64,000 nucleotides of DNA from Hofstenia miamia (GCA_004352715.1 SCFE01000110.1:437063-501062); one strand, 5' to 3'. Numbered from the stretch's first letter, positions 1-12,741 are shown. Notes: a model not told the origin generated them from the letters alone. Numbers and translations are program-made.

Positions 1-1959
1 TCTACATGTACTTTCAGCAATAAACTCATTGTATATGAGACATAGCAACAACTTTTTCAGATATCAAGCAATGTATTGTGAAATGATTTCTTCAAAAGTT
101 TTGTTCATAAATCTTTATATACTAAAAGCACCAAGCGATTTTATTGCCTTAGAGAACCATGTCATTCACTCAAATCCAGTGTAGTAAAATCAATGAATTT
201 AATGCTTGCATTCTAATATAAAACGAGGAATGTTTATATTTAAAATCGCTAAGCTGATTTGCACTAGCAAGGCGGTTTGGTTCTTCTAGTGTTAATAAAA
301 AATTTCTTTTTCAGAAACATTGAAAACATTTACAATTCTAAATTATGCAAATACAAAATCTTTACTGATACTGGACCAAATTTTACTTTCAAAGATAACT
401 TTTTCTCTTAAAATTTTTTGATTTTGATTGCAAAAATATAATTTTGGCTGTAATATAAATTTAATAACTCCGTCCAAATATCAATAATCAAAATATCAAA
501 ATTTTTAAAGCAACAATTTGATTGCGTGAAGCATTACATGTAAAAAGTTAATGTAATTTATTTATTTCTAATTTTAAAGTTATAGCTTAAAATTACTTTA
601 AAAGCGAATTAATAGTAATAGAAGCAAATCGATTTACTTTCATCGTAAAACTTTTTTACAATGTTAAAAACATTCAGAACAAAAGCAAATATTGAACTTA
701 AAACAACTGTTAGCTAGATGGTAGTCTTCTAAAAAGTAATTACAGAAAAAGTAATGTTAGACTCCTTTAACAACAAATTTTTGGTGGTAGTGAATGATGC
801 TTGTATCAAGATTAACATAATTTTCTAAGGATATAAATCAGTGATAGTAAAACTTTTGAGTTTTAATTTTTAACAGGTTTGATGAGTTCACTCCTACTAG
901 AAGAATGTTAACATTATATCTGCAATTCAAAAGATCGCTAAGGAATAATAAATTCATAAATTGTAATTTTTCAATGTCATATAGAGATAAAAACCACAAC
1001 GAAAAAGAGAAAAGTTTTTCTGTATCAACGATCTATGATAAGTTTCAACAGAAAGTCATGTTTCTTTTTAAATTTATGAATTTCAAATTTGACGCCTTTA
1101 TTTTGATTAATATGTGATCAGAGCAACAAGAATTGCCAGAAATTGTAATACCAAGATCAGCAAATGAGTCTATCTTAGAGCTGTTGCACAAGTGTAATTA
1201 ATTTTTTATAAATTTTTGTGCTTAATGCCTGATTCATTGAAGCATGAATTAGCGAAGTGAAAATGTTAATGCTGTTATTGAATTTTTTTAGTGGCTCCAG
1301 AATATTTCTGAAAAAAGGCAATTTATTAACATCATCTGAAGCAAAAAACGTACTATAAAAAAAAGAAAATATAGTTAGTTCCATTTTAGTGACACTTTGT
1401 TAAATAGCATTTTACATATATTTAGATATGCTGTGTCAATTAGCATTAGATTGCATAGGAGAACAAAAGCACAGTATTTCAAAATTACAAGACAAAGTCT
1501 TAGTAACTTTAGGTTTTAAGTTTTTATCCCAAAATATAAATGTTCATTTTGTAGTTAAGCTATTTTTAATTGACTTAGCCTTTAAATTTGTTTTGAATTT
1601 ACGTTTTTTGTGGAGAGGCGATACTTCTACATCCACAGTTAAAAATCGTTGAGATGATAGATATTTTTAATCTCATTCTCTAATTAAATTGATTCACCTT
1701 GATTCTATTTTGGGCTCTCTTTCCCAAAGACGAGGGCTCTGCGCTATAGGAAAAATTAGTATATTTTTAGATTCAACTTCCTAAACACAATGTATGGGTG
1801 TGGTCTAGCGCTTCCTTAATATCTACCGTACTTTAACTATTTAGGTAGTCATGTATGCTTTCTCTAGAAAATAACTATGCTCAGTTAGCTCGTAATTTTG
1901 AAATACTAAAGCACTGGTGTTCAGAAGGACCTGCATTTTTTTACTTCCAGTTCCACTCA
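1..1959. other. No gene recognised
   Basis: AT-rich sequence with only short chance ORFs on both strands. None has a recognisable domain, convincing splice sites or coding-like composition. I see no repeat structure here beyond simple A/T runs. Confidence 0.5.
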
Positions 1960-2069
1960 GTCCCAATGTATTTGGTCCCACTCATGTCCCATTCCAGTCA
2001 TGTAATTTTCTGGTCCCATATTCCCATTGGTCCCACAATGTAATCACAGAAACTTCAATTTTAGTCCCA
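1960..2069. repeat. Cluster of GTCCCA hexamers
   Basis: Six copies of GTCCCA lie within about 110 bases (starting near 1960, 1975, 1986, 2013, 2030 and 2064). The local GC content is above the surroundings. Similar GGGACTG motifs occur near 59.37 and 59.49 kb. Clusters of one hexamer like this often mark the subterminal region of hAT-type elements, but no terminal repeats or target duplication could be found here, so the origin is an inference. Confidence 0.35.
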
Positions 2070-4549
2070 GTAAGAATTTGTCTTATTACTTAAATTTCAA
2101 AAACAATTCCTTAGTATCACAAAAATCGTGACTTCAATTTCAGTAAATATTCGAAAATAGAGTTTTCAGCTTTTTATTTGTAAATATATTTCAGAGAGCC
2201 AGGACTAATAATAAGTATATTTTAAGATAGGATGAAACATAGCAATGCTGGTGCAATGGTATTAAATCAAGCAGTATAAAGAATACTAAATAGCTGGTTT
2301 TAAACAAATCATATCTAGCCTACCATTTAAATAACATTATTTTTAGAGTTCACTCCCCTAGCATATGTTTCTGGTATAAATAGTTCCAAATTAACATAAA
2401 TGTTTTAATATGATGTTCTGAAATTGCAAAAATTAGTTAAATTACTTGATATTTCTATAAATCAGGATACTTAGGCGTCTTTAAGGACGTCTGACAATCG
2501 CATCCAAAAAGCTGCCAAGAACAAAAACTCAATTTATTTTTGCTATCATTTTATGTGATTAAGGAAATCATTAAGCGATTTAGAAGCAATCTAAAGAGAA
2601 AATTCTGTAATTATAGGAAAGAAAGATACTAATTGTATGGATGGGCTTCAAATATATTTTCCAATCACGATTACTTAACTGATGAATACTAAAACGCCAT
2701 AAACCAAGTGTGAAATATTTTCTTTGCAATATTTTAGTAGAGTTTATTGCCGCTTTCACAACCTCTATCAAAAACATTGAATGTTATTAAAGAAATTTCT
2801 GAATTTGCATTTTGTTTTGTTTATCGTCTGTTACAAAGGCAAGATGTTCTTTAGTAAAGGACATGACTATGTGAAATAACTAGGATTTTGTTAAGAGTTC
2901 AATGATCATTTAGAATATTTTCCAAAGCTTTTTATTATTGTATACTGATTTTAATCCTTGTTAAAACTTTTATTTTATATATATTATATATTGTTTTTAG
3001 CCTTAGCCAGTATGATTCATTCCAGAGACGAAGTGATCCCCAATGTATGAAACTTTAAATGTTCGACTTTTAACGCATGTTTTAACCCCAAGCACCCTAT
3101 TATGACTTTGAAGTCACCAACTGCTTTGCCCGCATTTTAAACAATATTCTCAGTGTCTATTAGAAAATTTTTGAATTCTGGGATTTAGAGACATCTATGG
3201 GTGAAAATTTGTGATAAGAATTATTCTTCTGAATGATATATGAATACATTAACTTTTTTTCAATACAAAATTCGATTTTTACAAAACTCAAATTTTCAGA
3301 TAATAAGGCAGTCGAAAGGACTTACTAGCAACAACTGGAACTGACAATTTTGTTTTCTGTAGATAGAACACCAAAGTCAAGTCCAGGTGTGCCATGAGCA
3401 AAGTCATAAACCGCAAAAAAGTGGAACGAAAAAAGTATAGTTATATAATCTGAGATGAAGATTTCGAGTTGCATAAAATAAATGCGTTTCTTCACACAAT
3501 TATCAAATTTCATTATTTCGTCATTTTTCAGAATTTTTCCAGATGTACACCTTGCTAACACATTTGGACATAATTTAAAGCATAAAATCAATTTTGATTT
3601 ATGAAAGCAATTCAATATTGAAGAAAACAATAATAATTGATTAGTTCCATTTAAGCACATATTTTGCTAAAGTACGTAAGCTATGGCAGAATTGGATCAT
3701 GCTTTTTTGACCCAACTCAAATCAAAATGATTTCACTAAAAATCCACCCAACCCAAATCGATTCAACCTATTTTAACCTAACTCAATCATAGTAATTTTA
3801 GGGTTTCCTCAAGACTAGACTTCAATAGAGGTAAAAAATTTCAAAGTTAATTTTTTGCTACTTGATATGTTGAAGGGGCAATAAAATAGGTTTTCAAGAA
3901 AACTAGACTAATGAATTTTATTTATTAAAGAATTAATGATACACTTTAAGCCAAACAATGAGCTTATATTATAAAAATAGTCATTATTGTTCATGAAAAT
4001 CTAAGCCCATTTATTGAAAAAAAATTGTCTATTAGTATTCCTTAAAAATATAGTTTAACCTTAACCTAACTCATTGTTTTCAAAACGCGACCCAACCCAA
4101 GTCAAAGCATGGATTGTCGCAACCATGTGCAGCCTTGACTTATTCAGAATGTGCATATGTGTCCTTATTATGATATATTATAGCAATAGCAAATTAAATA
4201 ACAGTGAAGTATCTGATGAGGCCCATTAGTGATTAGTAGCAGGTCTGCCACAGGAAAGGTTTTGCAAAGGAGATATGAAATATCGTCATATTTTGAGGTT
4301 TAGCAAAAGTTCAAGTATTAAAGCCATGTACAAGATTACACTCCAAAAAATGGGAAAAGTCATAATCTTACTAACAATATCTTAAGTTTAAGATGAATTT
4401 AGGTTTAAGTAAGTTTACTTATATACTATATGAATTCACTTCGTGTCATGAAATTTTATTCCTTTCTTATAAATACAATTTGCTTTGCTGCAAAAGACTG
4501 AAATGTAGGGGCTTTGTGATTGCTAACGGTTCATGATAAACATCACAAA
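2070..4549. other. No gene recognised; degenerate CCCAAC-rich patch
   Basis: No supported gene. From about 3.68 to 4.14 kb there is a patch bracketed by CCCAAC and CAACCC type motifs in both halves. It resembles a decayed non-autonomous DNA element, but its ends could not be paired cleanly and no target duplication was found. Confidence 0.35.
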
Positions 4550-5184
4550 TCATTTCATACAATTGCTTACACTCTTGCAATGATAAAAAATCTCCATAAA
4601 TCTTCTCCTAAAAATTTTTCCCAATAGTATATAAAGAAAAAAATTCACGCCGTTGTTAGTAACATGAGCTGCGTGCTCCATCATCTCCAATGCCACGCAA
4701 TTGAATGAACACTTATCAGACGAATTATTTGCAAAATAATAACACAATTCAGCAACTGTTACCAGTACAAGAAAGCTAACTGATATAATTAATAAGAGCT
4801 TCTCAACTCCATTATTTTTAAATTTTGAGACATTGTTTCTGCTCAATGCTATTTTTAATGCGATTGTAATATTGCATCCCATTACTGCAATCATTGGGAT
4901 TATTCCTTGGGCTGATATGAGATAAAGTCCTATTTTCATGTTTTTCCACGCTGCTCTTGTACGACATTTTCCATTAGTACATTCGTGAAAAGCAAGCATA
5001 GTGGGTAAGCCGAGGGCTATATAATTTAGCAGAATAACAACCGCAATCATCTTGAGTGCAAATTTCTTACTAGAGAAACAATGTTTGTAAGAAATGGGAG
5101 AAACAACAGCCATAAGTCGATCGAAACTAATTACCACCACAATCCAGTGCGCTACCCCAGTTGTTGCACAGTCATTACCATGAT
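4550..5184 (-). CDS. GPCR, terminal exon (end of TM3 to C-terminus)
   Basis: Terminal exon of a class A (rhodopsin-like) G-protein-coupled receptor, probably a neuropeptide receptor of the FMRFamide-receptor type at the plasma membrane. The open frame extends past 5140 to an AG acceptor (ACATTTAG) just above 5184. In order it shows: the inner half of TM3 ending in D-R-L (the DRY box), a Pro after TM3 (AVVSPIS), hydrophobic TM4, an ECL2 with two Cys (HECTNGKC), TM5 with a Pro (GIIPMIAV), TM6 without the usual CWxP, and TM7 with NFFLY in place of NPxxY. A basic GKIFRRRF helix 8 follows, then a short tail and stop. The phase (two bases completing a codon) fits the exon at 8072-8127. The Cys usually found at the top of TM3 is absent, as in some invertebrate FMRFamide receptors. 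The ligand is unknown. Confidence 0.85.
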
Positions 5185-5607
5185 CTAAATGTAGTTAAGA
5201 TGGGCTACAATAAATCAATTCCATTAAAAACATGCTTTCCTTTGCATGTGTAAACTATCTCAAATTTAAACAAAAACAGATTTCTGGAAATTATTTCTAT
5301 TCCTTCCTAAATTTTTCAATGATGAATAAGACATCCACTCTTAGAAAATATATAAAACCTGTTTGTTACAAATACTTTCTAAAAATAATAATATCACATC
5401 AAATTACTAAGACTATCACTATGGTTTCAGCATTTAAATAAGCATTATGTGAATTAGGAAATCAGAACAATTTTAATGGCAAAATTATTAAACTAATTTT
5501 CAGCAAAGATGCGTCTTACATTTCAGCCGTGACAATCATTTTATGAGAATTATTCTCAGAGCTATTAAATTTCAAGATTTCCTGAAAATGCTAAAAGTTT
5601 TTTAGTA

Positions 5608-5610
<3 letters not shown>

Positions 5611-5641
<31 letters not shown>

Positions 5642-5737
5642 NNNNNNNNNNNNNNNNNNNNNNNNNNNNNNNNNNNNNNNNNNNNNNNNNNNNNNNNNNN
5701 NNNNNNNNNNNNNNNNNNNNNNNNNNNNNNNNNNNNN

Positions 5738-5768
<31 letters not shown>
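5611..5768. repeat. (AT)n microsatellite interrupted by a 96-N gap
   Basis: Pure AT dinucleotide runs on both sides (5611-5641 and 5738-5768) of an N run at 5642-5737. The gap is probably an unresolved longer AT tract. Confidence 0.95.
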
Positions 5769-5769
<1 letters not shown>

Positions 5770-7558
5770 CTAAGTTCAGCACTTCAATGCGCAAAAACGG
5801 AAGTCGATGAAGGAGCTCTATGGTCCCGTTGGCTTTCTTAACGCAATGGACTTGTGCTTGATTTAGTTTTTGTTTTTACATAGGATGTTCAACCACAATG
5901 AAATTGGCATAACTTTCCTGTTTCAACTCAAAATCTGTAAATCTTTTCATATTCAGGAAATTTTAAAATTATTATATTAATAGTTTTTCATTGCTTCTTG
6001 AACAATCTTAATCATTATGACACTTCTCAAGTTTAATCTGGCACTCTGAAAGTAACACGTTGCATTTCGATATGAAAAAATATAGCAATTTATAAGGAAA
6101 GAATCGAAATACATTTGTGTCCGCATCAATATGATATACTTGTCGACTTCACTGAATTACCAAATAAGACTGCTTTAACGATTGCCTCAATATTTTGAGT
6201 GATTTCATTAAAAACTAGAAAGTTCACACGATAATTTTAGATACGGAGCCCACATTCACCCACTGGTTGATTACAATCCATATTCAATCACAACAAATTA
6301 TCCTACAAAATCTGCATTGAAGTAATCTCTGTGCTAACTAGTAGGCTAAATTTATAGCGTAAACCGGCATAACAAAAATTTTCAGCCGACACGATCGGTA
6401 CCGGTCAAACCGGTTCCTATTCTGGGTTCATCCTAGTTGCATTCAAAGAGTTAATGCTTCAAGTGATTATTTGGAAAATAACGTAAGCATTTTACAATAA
6501 AATCAAAAAGATAGCGTAAGTCTGGAAATTTTTGAAATTTCTATGGCTAATTTCTTCCATCATCATACAATGTGAGAGGCCGATTTTTGAATTTGAGAAG
6601 TGTATCAAAAATGTGATGTCATCATTATTTTTGATGACGTTATAAATCAAGTTTGTTTAATTGCAAGAAAGCACTTATTTTCTTGAATAATCATTGAAAC
6701 TGTGATTCGGCCGCGATCAACAGTCTAAGAAACAACATCTGCGCTGAAGCAAAAGTCAAACTTTTAAAAGACTTTGATTGTCGAACAGCCGAAAACTTTC
6801 AATAAAAATTGCTTTGTTGACTTTCTGAGCACTTTGTGGTATTTTTCATAATGCAGTTTGGAAATAAATAATTATCCTTAAGTTATTCAAACAAGTTTGC
6901 AAAAGATGTTTTTGTAGACCCCAAAAGTAAATGTAGATCTATTACTTTTTCATAGAATCTAATCCCACTATGCTAGGTACCCAGTAAACACAGAACGTCA
7001 CTGTACGACATAATAACGGCACTAAAACGACATTACAAAACAGCGTCTTTTCACAATAAAACGACCAACTATCAATAAAAATGCAATTTTTAAAAAATTT
7101 ATCTTCAAATTTTCATACTAAAATTATTTCTATTTTTCATTTCCTTTTGATAGACGGAATTATACACCGCCACTATCCCTACTATAAACGCCACTCAAAC
7201 AATCCAACGCCTATTAAACCCCAATACACCACAAAAATGACGTTACAACAGTTCTATGTTTACTGGTTAGCAAACATGTTGTTTATATAAATGTGCAATA
7301 ACAGCATCATTCTGGTTAATGAAATAAATTTAAAACTTCATAAAGATTTCTGCTTACTAAGACGTAAAATCAAAGATAGTTCCTCATATACCTCAAAAAT
7401 TACCGATTTGTTGAAGTAAAAAAGCATCAGGAAAACTCCAATTTAGAAATTTTTTTCCTTGCGTTACATCGATTGGCCCATCAAACAGTATTGAAGCAGT
7501 GTCCCATATTGATAAAGCTAAAGTGAAATTAATTTATATTTCTTCTCTTGATATATTT

Positions 7559-7608
<50 letters not shown>
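7559..7608. repeat. (AT)n microsatellite
   Basis: A nearly pure AT dinucleotide tract with one AAAT interruption near its start, followed by degenerate GTATAT units to about 7627. Confidence 0.95.
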
Positions 7609-7614
<6 letters not shown>

Positions 7615-8071
7615 TTATATGTATATCTAAAGTTGAGTCGGGATGGGCTTCGGTCAGATTTTTGAAATAGCCATTTGGGCCGAGCCGTATCAGGCTTGGC
7701 CCTAATGTTTTAATTGGTACTTGAAACACAAGAAAAAATTCACTTAAAAACTTAAGCTTAGCAAATGACAAAAAACATTCTATCTAAATTTAATCGGCCC
7801 TGCATTGTTGGCTGGTACAATACTTCCAACATCTGAATTTTGTACGCTACAAGCAAAGAGTGTTTCTGAAAACTCCCACTTTTTTGTGTTGATGTTAGTA
7901 GGTGTAACTGGGCAGAGAATTAATAGTAATTAAATATATAAGAACTGATATGTTCTCTAAATGATTGAAAGAACGATTGCAATTCTGGTAATAATTAGTT
8001 GTGGCAATGCTTATATTACTAAATTAGTAGTGGCTGTAGGAAAAACTTATGAAGAGTGACATATATGATAC

Positions 8072-8127
8072 CTTGAGCGTAAAGCATAACACTCATCACG
8101 GAGTTGTAATATTCCAAAGGGTGGTTA
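8072..8127 (-). CDS. GPCR, internal exon (ECL1 to start of TM3)
   Basis: A 56-base exon with a strong acceptor (CTATTTTTGCAG) and a donor (CTCAAG then GTATCA). It reads NHPLEYYNSVMSVMLYAQ in the frame set by a one-base start and a one-base end. Joined in phase to the exon ending at 4550, it places a YYN motif 36 residues before the Arg of the D-R-L box. That spacing is close to the YYN-to-ER distance I recall for insect FMRFamide receptors. This is the main reason for believing so short an exon; an RNA read across the junction would settle it. Confidence 0.6.
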
Positions 8128-9414
8128 CTGCAAAAATAGTATTATAATTATTATAATGACTCTAAATACCAATATTTTTTCACCTTGTGGTATTCAGGCA
8201 ACCTGAATATTCTTAGCGCCTTGTTGCAAGCATACATTTAAAGATACAAATATACAAAAAGGCAAACATATTATCTATATTTAATACCCTTTAGGGATAT
8301 ATTGCTTGGATATGCACGAAAGTATTGTTTTCCTTATAACATTTTATAAGCGGTTGCAGCAATAGAAATTAACAAGATATTAAATGAAAGTCATATAAGA
8401 ACTTGTCAAAATTCTTTTGTGAAGCTCCAGTAGTTTCGTAGAATTTGTAAACATAAATATACAAATTAAAATAAACACAAATTTCATCTTCATATAGAAC
8501 TAATTTTTATGAAATATTTGTATAAAAGAGTATCAGAATATAAATGCTCTTGTTGTGGTTCCCTTTTCTTAAGGTTCATTTACATGCAATCGATTTCTGA
8601 GCAAATTGGCAGTTAAGTTTTGCCATGCCCAGTTAAAAATAAACTATCTGGAAATTAAAAATATTGATAAATCGTTGTTAGTTATCCCAACAATCGCCAT
8701 TAATTCACTTGACATTACAATGTATTCAATGGCAACACTTTTATAGTTTTCATAAAAGTCTAAGAAAAGATTAAAATATAAGCAGTTTCATTTTTTATAA
8801 GAAGAGGAGGCACACTTCATTTACATTGTGCACTCTGATTTTTGAGATTGTATTATTTTGTGAGATGAAAGCGTTTAAAAATTTTAAGAAGAAACCAACA
8901 AAAGGTTAAAAAAATCTTTGAACTAAAACAATTTAGGCCATTTTGCCTTCATTGGTAACATTGGTGAAAATCCACATTCAATAATTTTCGGTAGCCACAT
9001 GTAGTCATTTACAGTAGGGGCTCACATCTGTTCCAGGAAGGGTTGAACGTCCTAGGCCCCAGATCTACGGCCCTGAAACGTTTATTGTATTACGATTAAC
9101 AATGCAATTTGAATTTCAACTAAAGCGGAATGGATACGCACATGTTAATCAATATATTTTGCAAATTTCTAATCAAATTCATGTATACTGTTATGGGCTA
9201 CTATAAGGTAAAAGACACTATCAGTAGCTTAAAAGAAAAATAATTTTGATGGCCGGGCTTGGGCCGGGTTAGGGTATTGGGCTAGGCTGAGCTTTGGCCC
9301 AATTCAAACTCTGATACATGTATATTGACTGATTCAAAAAGAAGACTAATCAAGTTTTCAGGATACATTTATTGTATATTACTTTAAGCGAATTTAGTAG
9401 AATTATTAATATAC

Positions 9415-9586
9415 CTTGTATATACATTGCTGCTGAATTGTTCAAGTTCATTGAATAAATTGTAATGAAGCACAGAATATTGGCAAAAATGCCAACAATC
9501 GAAAATACAAGAGTGTACCATCCAGTAGCTGAAGACAGAAGCTCTTCTTTCCAACCGTGTATGCAGCCAGAGCTTCCATTCATCAT
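9415..9586 (-). CDS. GPCR, N-terminal exon (extracellular N-terminus and TM1)
   Basis: Probable first coding exon of the receptor whose other exons lie at 8072-8127 and 4550-5184. It begins with two consecutive Met codons (9586 and 9583), carries an N-glycosylation sequon (NGSS), and then a hydrophobic TM1 with the G-x-x-x-N pattern (GIFANILCF). It ends in the first intracellular loop (NNSAAMYIQ) at a donor AAG|GTATAT at 9415, leaving one base of the next codon. The frame is open further up to about 9604, where TTTGCAG could be an acceptor, so this may be an internal exon with the start further upstream. The exon for TM2, which must lie between 9412 and 8128, was not found. Confidence 0.7.
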
Positions 9587-11425
9587 ATTTGTAGTATTCT
9601 GCAAATATCAAATTAAACGTGAAATGCAACGTCTGGATTGGCTGATAATAATTTATTAAGAGTCAAACCAAGCAATTTGAATATTAGCTAAATGTTTAAT
9701 CTTTATATTAAAAAACATAGGTAAATAGCTAAATTTCAAACTTAGTTTCTAGCACCTATCAAGTAATTTGTATTATTACTGTGATAGAAAAGAATTTTAG
9801 GAAGATATTTAGATAATTTTAAGAAGTTTTTCACTTTACACGAAGTTTCAAAATGAGAACATTATAATTAACTCCTTCAAAAACAAACTAAGGATCAGCT
9901 AAAATTACTATCATTTTGATGGTGAGTTGAAACATTCAATATAATCTATAGCAGCAATGCCAACCCAGACAGACAACTTGGTGGCACATACATAAAATCA
10001 CAAAAAGATGTTTTTCAATTTACAACTGGTAAGTAGTTGTTCCTAAAATGCTTTCTCTGGATGATATTGAACAACAACTCAAAATTAGATAATAAACTTT
10101 AAAGGATGGAATAATTCTTGTTTGAGTAATATCTTAATTCCCGCAATAAATACTGCTGTTAGTAGGCTTGGTATTGTGTGTGTATGGAAACGAGATAAAG
10201 AAGATTTACATATTTGTGAATGCGTGTGTTCAACATTAGTTGTTGTGTTTTTCTGATTTCTCATTTATACGCCAATTATTTTCCTTCCAAATTATTTCAG
10301 GGTGTAATTGAATTTCTTGTTCTTAAAATAAACGAAGAAATTCACATATTAAACTTCTAATAGAAGACCAATTCAAAAAAGCAGTTGACGTTTTGAAACT
10401 TTTAGAAATTCAGAGATTCATGATTACTCATTTATCAACGTCACGATCGTACAAAGATTTTTCTTAGTGCTGATTAAGTTAAGTGATCCAAAACGAGGTG
10501 AAACACTCCAAAAATTGTACAAATAGTGGAAAAATAGCGTTTTAAAATACATTTTACAATCATAGCATTGATTATTTTTTTTAGAAAATATTATTTTTCA
10601 AAATCTGAACGAAAATATATCTCTTATTGCCTGAATAATTTATGGACTTACATCATTTGTATATCTCAAGAATTCTTACAGAATGAAGTAACAAATTTTC
10701 AATGAAAAGTTTATGTTGGGTATACAGCAATAATGTAATTTTAGACTATACCTTTATTATTAATGATAGACATTTTGAGTTCTCACTTCCATTTCAAATG
10801 AATGGTCTTAAATTCATAAGTACAATACTAAATGGGAAAATCTACTACAAGGCACTTGATTATTTTTCTTATGAACCAAAGCTGCTAAGCAGGATCCTCA
10901 TTAGAACACTATTTAGAATACAAAAAACTTTTCAAGTTATATATATATATATATATAATAATAAAGAGAAAAATAATGAAAAAATATAAATAGTTTTTAG
11001 GGTTTTATACATTTGAAAAGCAGTTCCCATTCTAAAGCTGAGGTTTTAAAGCAATACATTGGAACATTTCCATGGGAAGTAAGCAAACTCACAGCAAGTG
11101 GAAATAACTAGAATCTATTGGGATTGTATTTTCCTGCCACTGAATTTAAATATTTAAATTGTAATTATTTATCTTACCGATGTCTCCAAAATATTAAAAA
11201 ATGAAACTACTATCAATATGAAAATGTAATAAGAACATAAAAAAATTTACCAGGGATTAATAAAATACTTAAAAAACAAAAAATTGCACCCACAGTTCTA
11301 TGAAAGCCATTACAAAAATAATGTAAAAAGCCTCATCACATCATTTTCGCATCAAATGTATGATAAACAATTTAGGAAAAATTCAAGCGCAATTATTTTA
11401 TGATTGAATATCTGGACGTTGAAAC
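9587..11425. other. No gene recognised
   Basis: AT-rich sequence upstream of the receptor exon. A 95-residue open frame at 10702-10989 ends in a (TA)n run and has no recognisable domain. An AT tract lies at 10939-10957. No promoter element could be assigned to the receptor. Confidence 0.4.
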
Positions 11426-11825
11426 CAGAGCTGTAAGAGGGTTGGGTAGGTGGGTCAGATGGGTTACTTTTCGTCAGTGGGTTAGTTGTCAATGAATATA
11501 TAAAATAATGTATTTTCAGCTCATACAATATAAAGGCCGCGCATAAACATAAATAGATATATTAGCTACCAATAACTGATTTTAGCACCAAAATCACTGT
11601 TTATTTTTGGAAGACGTACAATGCTACATTGGAATATTAAAAAACTAATTTAAGCATTGCGATTTTTTAATTTTGTTAATTTATTATTTCTAAGACTGTT
11701 TGGGTGGTGAGTCAATTCGTAGGTCATGGGTCAATTGCTTGGTGGTGGGTCACGTGGGTATGGGTCTAGTCGCTTTTGGTTTAGGTGGGCGTGGGTCACG
11801 TAATTCAGACCCACTTACAGCGCTG
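11426..11825. mobile_element. Non-autonomous hAT-type MITE, 400 bp
   Basis: The element starts CAGAGCTGTAAG and ends CTTACAGCGCTG, so the first 12 bases of the inverted termini differ at one position and similarity continues for a few bases more. The flanking 8-mers GTTGAAAC (11418-11425) and GTTGAAAT (11826-11833) match at 7 of 8 positions, the 8-bp target duplication size of hAT transposons. Both arms are rich in GGGTC and GTGGGT motifs in the same strand sense, like subterminal transposase sites. No coding sequence lies inside, so it must have been mobilised by another element. Confidence 0.75.
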
Positions 11826-11833
11826 GTTGAAAT

Positions 11834-12384
11834 TGATTGTTTTTTAGGTTTAAATTTAGAAAAAGCACAATGTCTAATCAAATATATATACTACTTACGT
11901 CATGGTACTAATTATAAATGTATTTCTAATTAGTCCATTAAATATTGGGTGTTTTCTAAGTCAAAGCATTAATTTCCGTAAAAGTTTGTTCTTGTCCCAA
12001 ATATATAATTGGAGACAAAGATCACACAACTTTATTGGCAAACATGAATCACTAAACCAAGTCATTTTAAATTTGAATCCATTGACACTGTAATTGTAAT
12101 GATGCAAAAATTTATGTATTTTTTTAAAGTTATTGTAAAATATATTATCAAATATTACAATAAAAATAAGAAGATCTGTTAAACATTAGTTCGTCTAATA
12201 TCAATTAACAATATTAAGCCAAATGTAAATATTTCATCGAAAGCTTCTATAGCATAGGTAAAACTCTTTATAGCTCAAAACGATACACACCATGCATTTT
12301 TGGGAAACATTTTGAGACGGCTTAATAGGTGTTTGGATGCCATAGACCAATGAGAAATGTTGTTTCTATGCAGCTAGAGCATGG
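11834..12384. other. No gene recognised
   Basis: AT-rich sequence between two transposon relics. Short ORFs only, with no domain or splice evidence. Confidence 0.4.
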
Positions 12385-12741
12385 ACTCAACGGTTATAAA
12401 ACATTTCTAAAAAATCCATGCATGTTTCGCAGAAACTACCCTGGTCTTCTTTTTGTTTTGTTGAGACAACTTTGTTATGGGTTTCTTGAAACCTTGAGTT
12501 CAAATGAGCGGTTGATTTCAATGGGTTTTGTAAGCCAATTTGGACAAAACTTTTTCCTTCATTTCCAGTCAATTTGGGGGGTAGCCCCCTTCCTTTTTGG
12601 CGTTTTCGTTTCAGTAGACTTTTTGAAGCTTCTGTAGAATGTTTTTGGATTCATACCCAATATCTTGAATAAAGTTTTGTGGTCTGTGGTTTCGGTAGAG
12701 TAAACATATTGCGGATTATTTCTTGCATCTTGATGAGACAT
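12385..12741 (-). pseudogene. Tc1/mariner-like transposase, N-terminal DNA-binding relic
   Basis: Two overlapping minus-strand frames read as one helix-turn-helix region. The first holds FKILGMNPKTFYRSFKK and a GATPQIDW segment. A frame change follows, and the second continues with NPLKSTAHLNSRFQETHNK. The order (first helix, basic linker, second helix around an 'S..L...F...H' pattern) is that of the paired DNA-binding domain of Tc1-like transposases. The catalytic DDE part is not visible downstream. Family level is by motif recognition only. Confidence 0.5.

Larger units (their letters stand above)
5185..8071. other. Probable GPCR intron with AT microsatellites and a short gap
   Basis: No exon recognised. 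It lies between two exons of the receptor gene, so it is probably intron. It contains (AT)n tracts at 5611-5768 and 7559-7608 and a 96-N gap. Around 6.36-6.42 kb there is a short GC-richer patch with ACCGGT-type inverted motifs, and around 7.64-7.70 kb a GGGC-rich patch; neither could be assigned. Confidence 0.4.

Noticed and set aside
3326-3356. A 31-base micro-exon between TCTACAG and GTAAGT on the minus strand
   Set aside because: Splice strings are good but the exon is too short and has no partner exons or recognisable protein.
3687-4137. MITE with CCCAAC-rich arms
   Set aside because: Both arms share motifs, but no consistent terminal repeat or 8-bp target duplication could be set, so it is reported only as a degenerate patch.
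8165-8200. Possible receptor TM2 exon ending CACAAG|GTGAAA on the minus strand
   Set aside because: The end phase fits, but the frame holds only nine sense codons after a stop and is not hydrophobic.
9011-9075. A tiny foldback element starting CAGTAGGGGC and ending CGGCCCTG
   Set aside because: Terminal similarity is weak and the flanks do not match.
7627-9313. A hAT-like element with ends near 7627 (AGTTGAGTCGGGATGGGC) and 9313 (CAATTCAAACTCTG)
   Set aside because: The ends look loosely similar in inverse orientation, but the flanking 8-mers match at only about 5 of 8, and the interval would contain the receptor exon at 8072-8127.
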